64,000 nt of DNA from an unidentified eubacterium SCB49 (GCA_000170815.1 ABCO01000004.1:62001-126000); one strand, 5' to 3'; shown: positions 36,679 to 45,406, counted from the stretch's first letter. Notes: generated from the letters alone by a model not told the origin. Program-made: numbers and translations.

Positions 36679-37431
36679 ATGGTTAGTATTATTATTCCTG
36701 TTTTAAACGAGGCACAAAATATTGTGTCGGTGCTTACCCATGTAACAAGCAATGCATCTGCCTTAAACAGCTCAGAGATCATACTTGTAGATGGCGGAAG
36801 TAAAGACAATACGGTATCGCTCATTAATAATTTTACAGAAACCTCTAACTATAAGATTACATTAATCACTGCTGAAAAAGGCCGTGCAAAACAAATGAAC
36901 GCCGGTGCTAAAATAGCAACTGGAAGCATTTTATACTTTTTACACGCAGACTCTTTTCCCCCTAAAGACTTTGATAAACTAATAATTTCTGAAGTTAATA
37001 AAGGAAACCTTGCCGGATGTTTTAAAATGAAATTTGACAGCAATCACTGGTGGTTAAAACTAGCCAGCTACTTAACAAAATTTTCTTGGCGCGCGAGTCG
37101 TGGTGGTGACCAAAGCCAGTTTATTACACGCAGTCTTTTTAATGAAATAGGCGGTTTTGATGAATCATACGTTATTTATGAAGACAATATATTAATTAAC
37201 GAATTATACAAACGTAAGCAGTTTGTGGTAATTCAAGAATGGTTAATTACTTCTGCTAGATTGTATAACAACAAGGGCGTTGGGTATGTACAATATCACT
37301 TTTGGGCCATTTATATTAAAAAATGGTTGGGTGCAGATGCAGAAGAGTTACTAGCGTATTACAACAAAAATATCAAGCAAAATCGTGACAGTATTCGTTT
37401 AAACACAAAAGAACAATCCATTCAATTTTAA
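36679..37431 (+). CDS. TIGR04283-type glycosyltransferase family 2
   Basis: A 250-residue family 2 glycosyltransferase. VSIIIPVLNE (2-11), LVDGGSKDNT (36-45), RAKQMNAGA and HAD at 89-91, and GGDQSQF near 137 match the type annotated in arsenosugar clusters as TIGR04283. The start at 36679 is preferred over an upstream TTG because it begins directly at the conserved strand. A TATTTACGTA sequence, half of the inverted repeat before the AhpD-like gene, lies 13-22 bases upstream. Its stop codon overlaps that of the convergent lipoprotein gene. Confidence 0.82.
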   Translation: MVSIIIPVLNEAQNIVSVLTHVTSNASALNSSEIILVDGGSKDNTVSLINNFTETSNYKITLITAEKGRAKQMNAGAKIATGSILYFLHADSFPPKDFDKLIISEVNKGNLAGCFKMKFDSNHWWLKLASYLTKFSWRASRGGDQSQFITRSLFNEIGGFDESYVIYEDNILINELYKRKQFVVIQEWLITSARLYNNKGVGYVQYHFWAIYIKKWLGADAEELLAYYNKNIKQNRDSIRLNTKEQSIQF

Positions 37432-38444
37432 TTAGAATACAAATCAAAATACTTCTTTAACTCAGCTTCTACGGGTTTATTCTGAGGTGTAAATTGACTG
37501 TTTTGCACGCCGCCTACCTCATCGTGTTTAATAAACCATTTCCAAATAAAACCACCTTTAAACCAAGGTTCTACATACATTTCTTCTATAAGTGCTTTTG
37601 TTAAATTAGTCTGTGCTTCAAGATTTACGCTTGTCATTTCACGCGAGCTCACCCAAGGTTCTTTACCCGCAAAGTCAACACTACGATAGCCGTATTCGGT
37701 AAATAAAATAGGTGTGTTATTTGTTTCAGAAACCTGTTTCATTTCTGCTTTCCATTTTTGAAGTCCTTCTTTTGCTTGTTCAATTGTAGGCGTTTTTACT
37801 TCAGAAACAGGAAAATAAGCATCCACCCCAATATAGTCTAATTCTTTCCAGAAAGACACACTCTTATACTCATCCCAGTTTGCTGCATAGGTTAGTTTTC
37901 CTGTGTATATTTTTTTTATTTCTGAAATAAGCTGAAGCCAATATTCGGGTCTATTTATTACAAACTGCTCTAACTCTGTTCCAATACAGAATATTTCGGC
38001 ATTTAACGCTTGCGCTGCTTTTGCATAAGTTAGAATAAATGAAGAGTATGAATTTTCAAATGTTTTCCATTCTTCTTCGGTTTCCATTTTTAAGTGACCG
38101 GTAAACTCGCCGTGTGATATCCAGATTTGAGGTTTCACCATAATGGCTATGTTTTGTTGTTTTAACATTTCAGCATATTGTATTATACCTGCTTCTGTCT
38201 CACCAAACCATTGTCTATCTGTATTATGAATAATAGTAGCTGTCTTGGGGTTTCGCATAAAACCAAAAGGCATGACAGCCGCATAGTTAGCGTGGATACT
38301 GGCTACGGCGTCCACATGTTCTTTAGCCGCTTCATCTCTCGAAGCTACAAAACTAACGCCATTTATCTTTTTTTCTGGTTTTTGAGCACAGCTAGATAGC
38401 ACTAAAACAAGTTGAATAAAGAGTACTGCAAAAAATCGAAACAT
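37428..38444 (-). CDS. GH113-like TIM-barrel lipoprotein
   Basis: A 338-residue lipoprotein resembling the GH113/glycoside hydrolase TIM-barrel type. The lipobox SSC (Cys19) follows a hydrophobic signal; the ATG at 38444 is chosen over a TTG at 38468. Likely catalytic acids are Glu157 (CIGTELEQF) and Glu250 (LFTEYGYRS), with WISHGEF and DYIGVDAY as supporting motifs. It may cut a mannan-like or other glycan at the cell surface. It is convergent with the TIGR04283 gene and divergent from the FAD oxidoreductase, so it is probably a separate unit. The substrate is unproven. Confidence 0.75.
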   Translation of the reverse strand: MFRFFAVLFIQLVLVLSSCAQKPEKKINGVSFVASRDEAAKEHVDAVASIHANYAAVMPFGFMRNPKTATIIHNTDRQWFGETEAGIIQYAEMLKQQNIAIMVKPQIWISHGEFTGHLKMETEEEWKTFENSYSSFILTYAKAAQALNAEIFCIGTELEQFVINRPEYWLQLISEIKKIYTGKLTYAANWDEYKSVSFWKELDYIGVDAYFPVSEVKTPTIEQAKEGLQKWKAEMKQVSETNNTPILFTEYGYRSVDFAGKEPWVSSREMTSVNLEAQTNLTKALIEEMYVEPWFKGGFIWKWFIKHDEVGGVQNSQFTPQNKPVEAELKKYFDLYSN

Positions 38445-38535
38445 AAGTTTTGTTTTATTTACATCCAAAATTAATGCATTTTAATGTAATGTTTATTACT
38501 TTTTACACGACCATTAGAACTAACATCTTCCATTT

Positions 38536-39840
38536 ATGAAAAATATTGTCATTATAGGTAACGGAATTGCTGGCGTTACTGCTGCAAGACACATAAGAAA
38601 ATTATCTGACCATAAGATTACTATTATCTCTGCAGAGACCGATCATTTTTTCTCTCGTACAGCTTTAATGTATATCTACATGGGGCATATGAAATATGAG
38701 CATACAAAACCGTATGAAGATTATTTCTGGAAGAAAAATCGCATCGATTTAAAAAGAGCTTTTGTAAAACAAGTACTTACAGATGATAAAGTACTCGTTA
38801 CTCAAGAGGGCGAAAAAATAGCATATGATTCTTTAATTCTAGCTACGGGATCAAAACCTAATAAATTTGGTTGGCCCGGTCAAGACCTTGAAGGTGTTCA
38901 AGGAATGTACTCAAAACAAGATCTTGACATGCTAGAAGCTAACGCTCCTAATAAAGAAACTTGCAATAGAGCAGTAATTGTAGGCGGCGGATTAATAGGG
39001 ATTGAAATGGCAGAGATGCTACGATCACGAAATATTCCTGTAACTTTTTTAGTTAGAGAAAATAGTTTCTGGAATGGTGTATTACCTGCTGGAGAAAGTG
39101 AAATGATTAATGATCATATTAAAGACCATCACATTGATTTAAGACTGGGCACAAATTTAAAAGAAATCCTACCAGACGAAAATGGCCGCGCAAGAGCAGT
39201 GGTTATTGCAGAAACTGGCGAAGAACTTCCTTGTAATGTTGTAGGCTTAACAGCAGGCGTTACACCAAACATCGACTTTTTAAAAGACAGCGGTATTGAA
39301 CTAGGGCGTGGTATAAAAGTAAATCGTTTTTTAGAGACAAATGTAAAAGACGTATATGCCATAGGTGACTGTGCAGAACAACACGAAGGGATAGGATTGC
39401 GCCGTCCCATAGAAGCTGTATGGTACACAGGCAGAATGATGGGAGAAACTCTCGCTCAAACTATCTGCGGAAATAGACTAGAATACAAACCTGGTCACTG
39501 GTTTAACAGCGCCAAGTTTCTTGACATTGAATATCAAACCTATGGATGGGTTTTTAGTGAACGATCTAAAAGCGATACAGAACAGCATTTTCATTGGAAA
39601 CACGATGATAACACAAAATGCATAACCGTTTCTACCCACACAGAAACAGGTAAGTTTTTAGGCATTAACACCTTTGGAATACGAATGCGACACGAGGTTT
39701 TTGATCGATGGCTTACAGAAGAACGCACAACAGACTACGTGATAAAACATTTACCCGAAGCTAACTTTGACCCAGAGTTTTACAAACAATTTGAAATTCA
39801 AATACTGTCAGCTTACACCAACCAATTACAAACCGCATAA
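38536..39840 (+). CDS. NAD(P)/FAD-dependent oxidoreductase
   Basis: A 434-residue flavoprotein of the pyridine nucleotide-disulphide oxidoreductase class. The FAD motif GNGIAG is at 8-13, the second nucleotide motif GGGLIG at 150-155, and VYAIGDCAE near 274 completes the FAD pattern. No redox-active CxxxxC near the FAD site is seen, so it is closer to rubredoxin/ferredoxin reductases than to thioredoxin reductase. It is followed after 8 bases by a membrane Fe-S protein, which suggests that it passes electrons between NAD(P)H and that protein. The final acceptor is not known. Confidence 0.8.
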   Translation: MKNIVIIGNGIAGVTAARHIRKLSDHKITIISAETDHFFSRTALMYIYMGHMKYEHTKPYEDYFWKKNRIDLKRAFVKQVLTDDKVLVTQEGEKIAYDSLILATGSKPNKFGWPGQDLEGVQGMYSKQDLDMLEANAPNKETCNRAVIVGGGLIGIEMAEMLRSRNIPVTFLVRENSFWNGVLPAGESEMINDHIKDHHIDLRLGTNLKEILPDENGRARAVVIAETGEELPCNVVGLTAGVTPNIDFLKDSGIELGRGIKVNRFLETNVKDVYAIGDCAEQHEGIGLRRPIEAVWYTGRMMGETLAQTICGNRLEYKPGHWFNSAKFLDIEYQTYGWVFSERSKSDTEQHFHWKHDDNTKCITVSTHTETGKFLGINTFGIRMRHEVFDRWLTEERTTDYVIKHLPEANFDPEFYKQFEIQILSAYTNQLQTA

Positions 39841-39848
39841 CCTAAAAG

Positions 39849-41444
39849 ATGAGCACAAAATCAAACGAAAGTATGTCACTAGCGTCCCCTAACGCACAGG
39901 ACATTTCAACAAAGAAAAAAATAGCTTTAGGAATAGGCTTTACCGGTTTATTCATATTAGTCATAGCACTTGCTAATGTAAGCTTACCTAATCAAGGTTT
40001 ATTTTTAACCCTTTCATTAGGCTTAATTACTGCAGGGACAGTACTGTATTCTAGAGATGCATACCTCACAAAACTAGAAGGTATTAAAAATGATGAGGCC
40101 TGGTTTAAATCTATATCGTCAAGAGGAGTTTGGGGCTGGGTACTAGGTGTTGTCCTTACACTCTTTTACATTGTACTATACTTCTTTGCCGAGCTCTTAG
40201 GTCTTGGCGTAGATGGCGCGCCAAACACGGGACTCATAGCCCTTTTTGATCCTTTAAGTCAATTATTGAGTGGTAGAAACGCCAGCCAATGGTTTGTTTA
40301 CGGTACTTTATATACCGTGGCTATTTTAGCATTTGGATATAAATTTATGCTTAAATATCGTCACAATAGATATCAACAATTACGTACTGCGTCTGTAATG
40401 TTTTTTCAAATGGCATTTGCTTTTTTAATTCCAGAGTTTATGTACAGATTAAACGCAGACGTACCTTACAACGATATAAAAAATATGTGGCCTTTAAACT
40501 ATTACGCATTTGATCAATGGCGCGTAGACCAGTTTATTAACTCTGGAACAATTGGCTTTACTTTTTTAATTTTTGGTATTCTATCCATATTTGTAATCTC
40601 TCCATTTTTAACCTATAAATATGGTAAAAGATGGTATTGCTCTTGGGTGTGTGGATGTGGAGGTCTTGCCGAGACTGCTGGAGATCCTTTTAGACATTTA
40701 TCTTCTAAAAAAATGTCTGCCTGGAAACTAGAGCGTTGGTTAATCCATACCGTTCTTGTATTTTCTGTGGTGATGACCATTGCAGTTATTTATACGTATT
40801 TAGGCTATGATGCAGATAAATACTGGTTTAACAAAGACACTTTTCTACTTTTTATTGGAGGATTTTTAACAGTCGTTTTTGCTGTGATAATGATTTTTAA
40901 ACGTCACGAACTTGGTAAAGATGCACGATATGGCGCTATAGGTTATGCGGTTGTTATAGCAACATTAATTGCAATGCACTACACCGGAACCACAGACAAA
41001 ATATTTTACCTACAAGCAAGCGGAATGCGTTCTGCATATGGTTTTTACATTGGTTCTATCTTTTCTGGTGTAATTGGAACAGGGTTTTATCCTATTTTAG
41101 GGAATAGAGCTTGGTGTCGTTTTGGTTGTCCTATGGCAGCAGTTTTAGGCTTTCAGCAGCGTATGTTCTCTAAGTTTAGAATCACTACTAATGGAGGACA
41201 ATGTATCTCTTGTGGTAATTGCTCTAATAGTTGTGAGATGGGTATTGATGTACGTGCTTATGCTCAAAAAGGAGAAAACATTGTTCGTAGTTCTTGTGTA
41301 GGTTGTGGGGTTTGTTCTGCCGTTTGCCCGCGTGGCGTTCTTAAGTTAGAAAACGACGCATTAGATGGTCGTATTAACCCAACAGATGTTTTATTAGGAA
41401 ATGATGTAGATTTAATGGCTTTAATGAACAACAAGAAATCATAG
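39849..41444 (+). CDS. membrane 4Fe-4S protein (NapH/CcoG-like)
   Basis: A 531-residue membrane protein with hydrophobic segments across the first 430 residues and a C-terminal ferredoxin part. Two cluster motifs, CISCGNCSNSC and CVGCGVCSAVCP, bind two 4Fe-4S centres, and an earlier CSWVCGCGG and a later CRFGCP resemble the NapH/CcoG layout. It probably carries electrons at the membrane. Its tight pairing with the FAD oxidoreductase suggests one electron chain. The partner protein and physiological role are unknown; a link to arsenic reduction is only a hypothesis. Confidence 0.82.
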   Translation: MSTKSNESMSLASPNAQDISTKKKIALGIGFTGLFILVIALANVSLPNQGLFLTLSLGLITAGTVLYSRDAYLTKLEGIKNDEAWFKSISSRGVWGWVLGVVLTLFYIVLYFFAELLGLGVDGAPNTGLIALFDPLSQLLSGRNASQWFVYGTLYTVAILAFGYKFMLKYRHNRYQQLRTASVMFFQMAFAFLIPEFMYRLNADVPYNDIKNMWPLNYYAFDQWRVDQFINSGTIGFTFLIFGILSIFVISPFLTYKYGKRWYCSWVCGCGGLAETAGDPFRHLSSKKMSAWKLERWLIHTVLVFSVVMTIAVIYTYLGYDADKYWFNKDTFLLFIGGFLTVVFAVIMIFKRHELGKDARYGAIGYAVVIATLIAMHYTGTTDKIFYLQASGMRSAYGFYIGSIFSGVIGTGFYPILGNRAWCRFGCPMAAVLGFQQRMFSKFRITTNGGQCISCGNCSNSCEMGIDVRAYAQKGENIVRSSCVGCGVCSAVCPRGVLKLENDALDGRINPTDVLLGNDVDLMALMNNKKS

Positions 41445-41449
41445 CTCTT

Positions 41450-41502
41450 CGGAAAAATTAAAGCCTCAAACCCCTTAATTTTTCCGATATTGCAGGCTTT
41501 AA
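41450..41502 (+). promoter_or_regulatory. pair of mutually exclusive hairpins after the Fe-S gene
   Basis: CGGAAAAATTAA (41450-41461) pairs perfectly with TTAATTTTTCCG (41475-41486). TTAAAGCCT (41458-41466) also pairs perfectly with AGGCTTTAA (41494-41502), which is followed by a short T-rich stretch. The left arms overlap by four bases, so only one can form fully at a time. This may be a terminator or a switch-like leader for the glycosyltransferase at 41536. Confidence 0.45.
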
Positions 41503-41535
41503 TTTTATACTTATAAAAATTGTAACAATACCTCG

Positions 41536-42231
41536 ATGAACCCTAACATCAAAGTAATTATTCCAGCCTATAATGAAGAAGGCTCTATTGGTTTTGTTAT
41601 ACAAGCCATTCCTAAAATAGTAAATGAAGTCATTGTTGTAAGCAATAACTCTACAGACAACACAGAAATTGTTGCTGCAAATAATGGAGCAACAGTGCTA
41701 AAAGAACCTAACAAAGGTTACGGATACGCTTGCTTAAAAGGGATGGATTATGTTGCTGCTTTAGAACACAAACCAGATATTATTGTTTTTCTAGATGGCG
41801 ATTATAGTGATTACCCAGAACAACTCACAGAATTAGTTGCACCAATTATAGAGCGTGATATAGATTTTGTAGTGGGTTCACGTGTTAAAAGACTTAGAGA
41901 AGCTGGATCTATGACATTTCCGCAGCAATTTGGCAACTGGCTAGCAACTACACTAATGGCGTTGTTTTTCAAGTCAACATTTACAGATCTTGGTCCTTTT
42001 AGGGCTATTAAGTACAATAAGTTGCTCGCATTACACATGGAAGACAAAACCTATGGCTGGACCGTAGAGATGCAATTAAAAGCACTTAAACGAAAATATA
42101 GTTATGTTGAGATACCTATGAAATATAGAAACAGAATAGGTGTTTCTAAAGTTTCTGGTACGGTAAAAGGTGCTATCTTTGCAGGCGTAAAAATCCTAGG
42201 TTGGATTTTTAAATATTCTTTCAAAAAATGA
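41536..42231 (+). CDS. glycosyltransferase family 2 (dolichyl-phosphate mannose synthase-like)
   Basis: A 231-residue family 2 transferase similar in layout to polyprenyl-phosphate mannosyl/glucosyl transferases. VIIPAYNEE (8-15), VVSNNSTDNT (34-43) and DGDYSDYPE (87-95) are the nucleotide and metal sites. There is no clear C-terminal membrane helix, so it is probably peripheral. It may make a lipid-linked sugar donor for surface glycan. Its last four bases overlap the next glycosyltransferase (ATGA), so the two are likely a pair in one pathway. The sugar is not known. Confidence 0.82.
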   Translation: MNPNIKVIIPAYNEEGSIGFVIQAIPKIVNEVIVVSNNSTDNTEIVAANNGATVLKEPNKGYGYACLKGMDYVAALEHKPDIIVFLDGDYSDYPEQLTELVAPIIERDIDFVVGSRVKRLREAGSMTFPQQFGNWLATTLMALFFKSTFTDLGPFRAIKYNKLLALHMEDKTYGWTVEMQLKALKRKYSYVEIPMKYRNRIGVSKVSGTVKGAIFAGVKILGWIFKYSFKK

Positions 42232-43718
42232 TTTGGCAAACCATCATCATGGTTATTTATTCTGTGGCGCTATTACTCATACTTATGTATGCCTTAGCCC
42301 AACTTAACCTGCTTTTTAATTACCTCAACTCAAAGAAAAACAAAGCTGTTAGTGAGCAGTTTAACTTTTCAAACCCTGAAGAGATTCCTTTTGTTACCAT
42401 ACAACTACCTGTTTACAATGAACTTTACGTAATGGACAGGTTGCTAGATAATATTGCTCTTCTAGAATATCCTTCAGAAAAACTAGAAATACAAGTACTA
42501 GATGACTCTACAGATGAATCTTTAAAAAGCACTGCAGCCCACATTAAAAGATTACAAGCGACCGGACTCGATATAAAACACATTACAAGAACAGACCGTT
42601 CTGGTTTTAAAGCTGGAGCCTTAAAAGAAGGTTTAAAAATTGCTAAAGGTGAGTTTATTGCCATATTTGACGCAGATTTCCTTCCGAAGAAAGATTGGTT
42701 ATACCGTACTATTCCCTTTTTTAAAGATGAAAAAATAGGTGTGGTACAAACCAGATGGGGACACATTAACAAAGATTATTCTTTACTAACTAAAGTACAA
42801 GCTTTTGCCTTAGACGCTCATTTTACACTAGAACAAGTAGGTCGAAATAGCAAAGGGCATTTTATCAACTTTAATGGTACAGCAGGTGCGTGGCGAAAAG
42901 AATGTATTCTTGATGCTGGAAACTGGGAAGGTGACACACTAACAGAAGATCTCGATTTAAGTTATCGTGCACAACTGAAAAAATGGAAGTTTAAATACCT
43001 AGAAGAGGTTGAAACTCCTGCAGAATTACCCGTAGTAATTAGTGCCGCACGCTCTCAACAATTTAGATGGAATAAAGGAGGTGCAGAGAACTTTCAGAAA
43101 ATGGCAAAACGAGTGTTGTCTAGTGATTCTGTATCTAAAAAAACAAAGATTCATAGTCTGCTTCACTTACTAAATAGCACCATGTTTTTAAACATTTTTC
43201 TGGTGGCTATTTTAAGTATCCCGATGCTTTATATTAAAAACGAATATGAACATCTCAAAGTTTACTTTTATGTGATGAGCTTTTTTGTAATAAGCACGAT
43301 CATTTTCTTTATTTGCTACTGGTACATGTATAAAAATGTGTACGGAGGCGGTTTTAAGCAATTTATACGCTATATAGGTATGTTTTTTACTTTTTTCTCT
43401 ATTGCCATGGGCTTTTCACTACACAACACAATTGCGGTGATAGAAGGCCATATTGGTAAAAAAAGTGAGTTTGTTCGTACCCCAAAATTTAACATCAGTA
43501 CGATAAAAGACAAATGGAAAGGCAACAAATACTTGAAGAAAAACGTATCTATAAACGTGATTTTTGAAGGTTTACTTATGGCGTATTTTGCCTTCGGAAT
43601 GTACTCAGCATTTATTGTAGGTGATCAAGGAGGTGACTTTGGGCTATTTCCTTTTCATCTTATGCTTTTTATTGGTTTTGGTTTTGTGTTTTTTAAGAGT
43701 TTAACGAGTAAAGCATAA
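42228..43718 (+). CDS. cellulose synthase-like membrane glycosyltransferase family 2
   Basis: A 496-residue processive-type transferase. One N-terminal membrane helix (about 4-27) precedes a GT-A core with DDS (92-94), DAD (148-150), TED (239-241) and the QQFRW motif (277-281), all landmarks of the cellulose synthase/CaSu-like group. Four more helices follow in the C-terminal third. This suggests synthesis of a beta-linked glucan- or mannan-like polymer or a glycolipid. It overlaps the preceding transferase. The product cannot be named. Confidence 0.84.
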   Translation: MIWQTIIMVIYSVALLLILMYALAQLNLLFNYLNSKKNKAVSEQFNFSNPEEIPFVTIQLPVYNELYVMDRLLDNIALLEYPSEKLEIQVLDDSTDESLKSTAAHIKRLQATGLDIKHITRTDRSGFKAGALKEGLKIAKGEFIAIFDADFLPKKDWLYRTIPFFKDEKIGVVQTRWGHINKDYSLLTKVQAFALDAHFTLEQVGRNSKGHFINFNGTAGAWRKECILDAGNWEGDTLTEDLDLSYRAQLKKWKFKYLEEVETPAELPVVISAARSQQFRWNKGGAENFQKMAKRVLSSDSVSKKTKIHSLLHLLNSTMFLNIFLVAILSIPMLYIKNEYEHLKVYFYVMSFFVISTIIFFICYWYMYKNVYGGGFKQFIRYIGMFFTFFSIAMGFSLHNTIAVIEGHIGKKSEFVRTPKFNISTIKDKWKGNKYLKKNVSINVIFEGLLMAYFAFGMYSAFIVGDQGGDFGLFPFHLMLFIGFGFVFFKSLTSKA

Positions 43719-43762
43719 ATAGAGTTGATTTATGTTTTTTAATGTTTACACTTAAAAATCAC

Positions 43763-44152
43763 TTACATATTTGCACCAATAGCCTTAGCTAAATCCAAAA
43801 ACTCAGCTTCGCTTAACGTAACTTTATCCATAAAAGAAATATCTTTCATGGCGTTTAAAGGAATTAAATGCACGTGAACGTGAGGCACTTCTAAACCAAT
43901 TACAGACATCCCTACTCTTTTGCAGGCTACTGTTTTTTCTAAGGCAATAGCTACTTTTCTGGAAAACTCCATCAAATCTAAATAATCTTCTTTACTAAGG
44001 TCAAAAACCTTGTCTACCTCTTTTTTTGGAATACAAAGCGTATGTCCTTTTGCATTAGGATTGATATCTAAAAAAGCAATGTGCTTTTCATCTTCTGCAA
44101 CTTTATAACAAGGAATTTCACCCTGAATAATTTTTGTGAAAATTGAGCTCAT
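43763..44152 (-). CDS. HIT family nucleotide hydrolase
   Basis: A 129-residue HIT-domain protein (histidine triad) with the HVHVH motif at 91-95 (His91, 93, 95) and the N-terminal IFTKIIQGEIPCYKV pattern of Hint/HinT-like enzymes. It would hydrolyse purine nucleoside phosphoramidates or similar small nucleotides. It follows greA by one base, so greA and this gene form one transcript, a pairing I recall from related genomes. The preferred substrate is unknown. Confidence 0.9.
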   Translation of the reverse strand: MSSIFTKIIQGEIPCYKVAEDEKHIAFLDINPNAKGHTLCIPKKEVDKVFDLSKEDYLDLMEFSRKVAIALEKTVACKRVGMSVIGLEVPHVHVHLIPLNAMKDISFMDKVTLSEAEFLDLAKAIGANM

Positions 44153-44153
44153 G

Positions 44154-44630
44154 TTATCCGCGTGTTATTTCAACAATTTCAAAATTCATGGTACCACTAG
44201 GTACTTGTATGGCAGCAGTATCTCCTACTGTTTTACCTAAAAGCCCTTTTCCGATAGGAGAATCTACAGAAATTTTACCTGTTTTAAGATCCGATTCACT
44301 TTGCGCTACTAGCTTATAAGTCATTGTAGCACCATTAGTAGCATTTTTTATTTTTACGGTAGAGTGAATTAACACTTTAGATGTATCAAGTTGCGACTCA
44401 TCAATAACACGTGCATTTGCCACAATTGCTTCTAATTTTGAGATACGCATTTCTAGCATTCCTTGCGCTTCTTTAGCGGCATCGTACTCTGCATTCTCAC
44501 TCAAATCACCTTTATCACGTGCTTCTGCAATAGCATTAGAAGCAGCAGGACGTTCTACATCTTTTAATTGATTTAGTTCTTCTTTAAGGCTTTTTAAACC
44601 TTCTAATGTATAATAAGATACTTTACTCAT
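44154..44630 (-). CDS. greA: transcription elongation factor GreA
   Basis: A 158-residue GreA that rescues stalled RNA polymerase by stimulating transcript cleavage. The N-terminal coiled-coil has the family motif GDLSENAEYDAAKE (residues about 42-55, with the tip acidic pair) and the C-terminal FKBP-like domain has ISVDSPIGKGLLGK. The sequence is typical in length and content. A minus-strand intrinsic terminator-like hairpin lies about 120-140 bases upstream, inside the probable leader, which may attenuate the gene (see findings). The HIT gene follows by one base. Confidence 0.94.
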   Translation of the reverse strand: MSKVSYYTLEGLKSLKEELNQLKDVERPAASNAIAEARDKGDLSENAEYDAAKEAQGMLEMRISKLEAIVANARVIDESQLDTSKVLIHSTVKIKNATNGATMTYKLVAQSESDLKTGKISVDSPIGKGLLGKTVGDTAAIQVPSGTMNFEIVEITRG

Positions 44631-44745
44631 AATTATTTCGTTTTCATCAACAGAAGTATCAAAGCTTCGTGTTTTATTTTAAATTACTGTCTGTCTAATA
44701 AGTGATACTATCATTTACCTAATCTCACTTTACGCTCTCAGGCAT

Positions 44746-44772
44746 AAAAAAAATCCCACTTAGCACGGGATT
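44746..44772 (-). terminator. terminator-like hairpin in the greA leader
   Basis: On the minus strand AATCCC-GTGCTAAGT-GGGATT is followed by an unbroken run of T's. There is no minus-strand gene just upstream, and greA starts 116 bases downstream, so this hairpin can act as a leader attenuator. A TATATTTG box (44790-44783) lies just upstream on the same strand. Confidence 0.6.
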
Positions 44773-44848
44773 GATATTAAAACAAATATACAAAAAAATA
44801 AATTGTTGCATCTTTGCAACATCTTTAAACATACTATAATAAAGCATC

Positions 44849-45283
44849 ATGAAATACCTATTATACCTATTAGCTTTTACCTTTGTTTTCACTTCTTGTA
44901 AAAGCAATGATGATTTTAACGACAACAACCCTAACTTGATAGATCCAATAGTAAATATTACTCTTAATCTAGACCTACCAGAATACAATAGCCTTAATTT
45001 TCCAGGAAACTCTATAGTATTAGAACAGCTTGGTGTTCGAGGGATTGTAGTATATAATGTAAATAATGATTTATATTCTGCTTTTGATCTAGCAGACCCA
45101 AATCACCCTGTTACTAGTTGCTCTACGATGGAACTTAATGGTATAATAGCTACGTGCCCTTGCGATACAGACACCAACAGCTACAACATAGTTACTGGGC
45201 AGCACCAAACACAACCAGACACCTACCCTATGCAGGCTTATCAGGCGGTACGTACCGGAAATTCTATTCGTATTTCAAACTAA
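44849..45283 (+). CDS. lipoprotein with Rieske-like but cluster-less domain
   Basis: A 144-residue lipoprotein (lipobox TSC, Cys17). Its second half resembles a Rieske 2Fe-2S domain (FDL...C...CPC...YNIVTG...), but the histidine ligands are gone: the first site is CST (residues 91-93) instead of C-x-H, and the second is CPCD (103-106) where His would be. It may therefore not bind a cluster, although Cys91, 103 and 105 remain. This pattern is an observation; no function is claimed. It is divergent from greA and convergent with a TonB-dependent receptor gene. Confidence 0.65.
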   Translation: MKYLLYLLAFTFVFTSCKSNDDFNDNNPNLIDPIVNITLNLDLPEYNSLNFPGNSIVLEQLGVRGIVVYNVNNDLYSAFDLADPNHPVTSCSTMELNGIIATCPCDTDTNSYNIVTGQHQTQPDTYPMQAYQAVRTGNSIRISN

Positions 45284-45310
45284 ATTTGAACATGATTTTG
45301 TCATACTAAA

Positions 45311-45347
45311 CACAACCGAAAAGCAAAATAATAACACTTCGGTTGTG
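45311..45347. terminator. hairpin between convergent genes
   Basis: CACAACCGAA (45311-45320) pairs perfectly with TTCGGTTGTG (45338-45347). It lies in the 123-base gap between the lipoprotein gene and the TonB-dependent receptor and probably ends one or both transcripts, but the T runs that follow are weak on both strands. Confidence 0.5.
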
Positions 45348-45406
45348 CTTAACAATGACATTGACACATTAGTTTAACTACAAATGTGCTTTAAAAGACA
45401 ATTACA

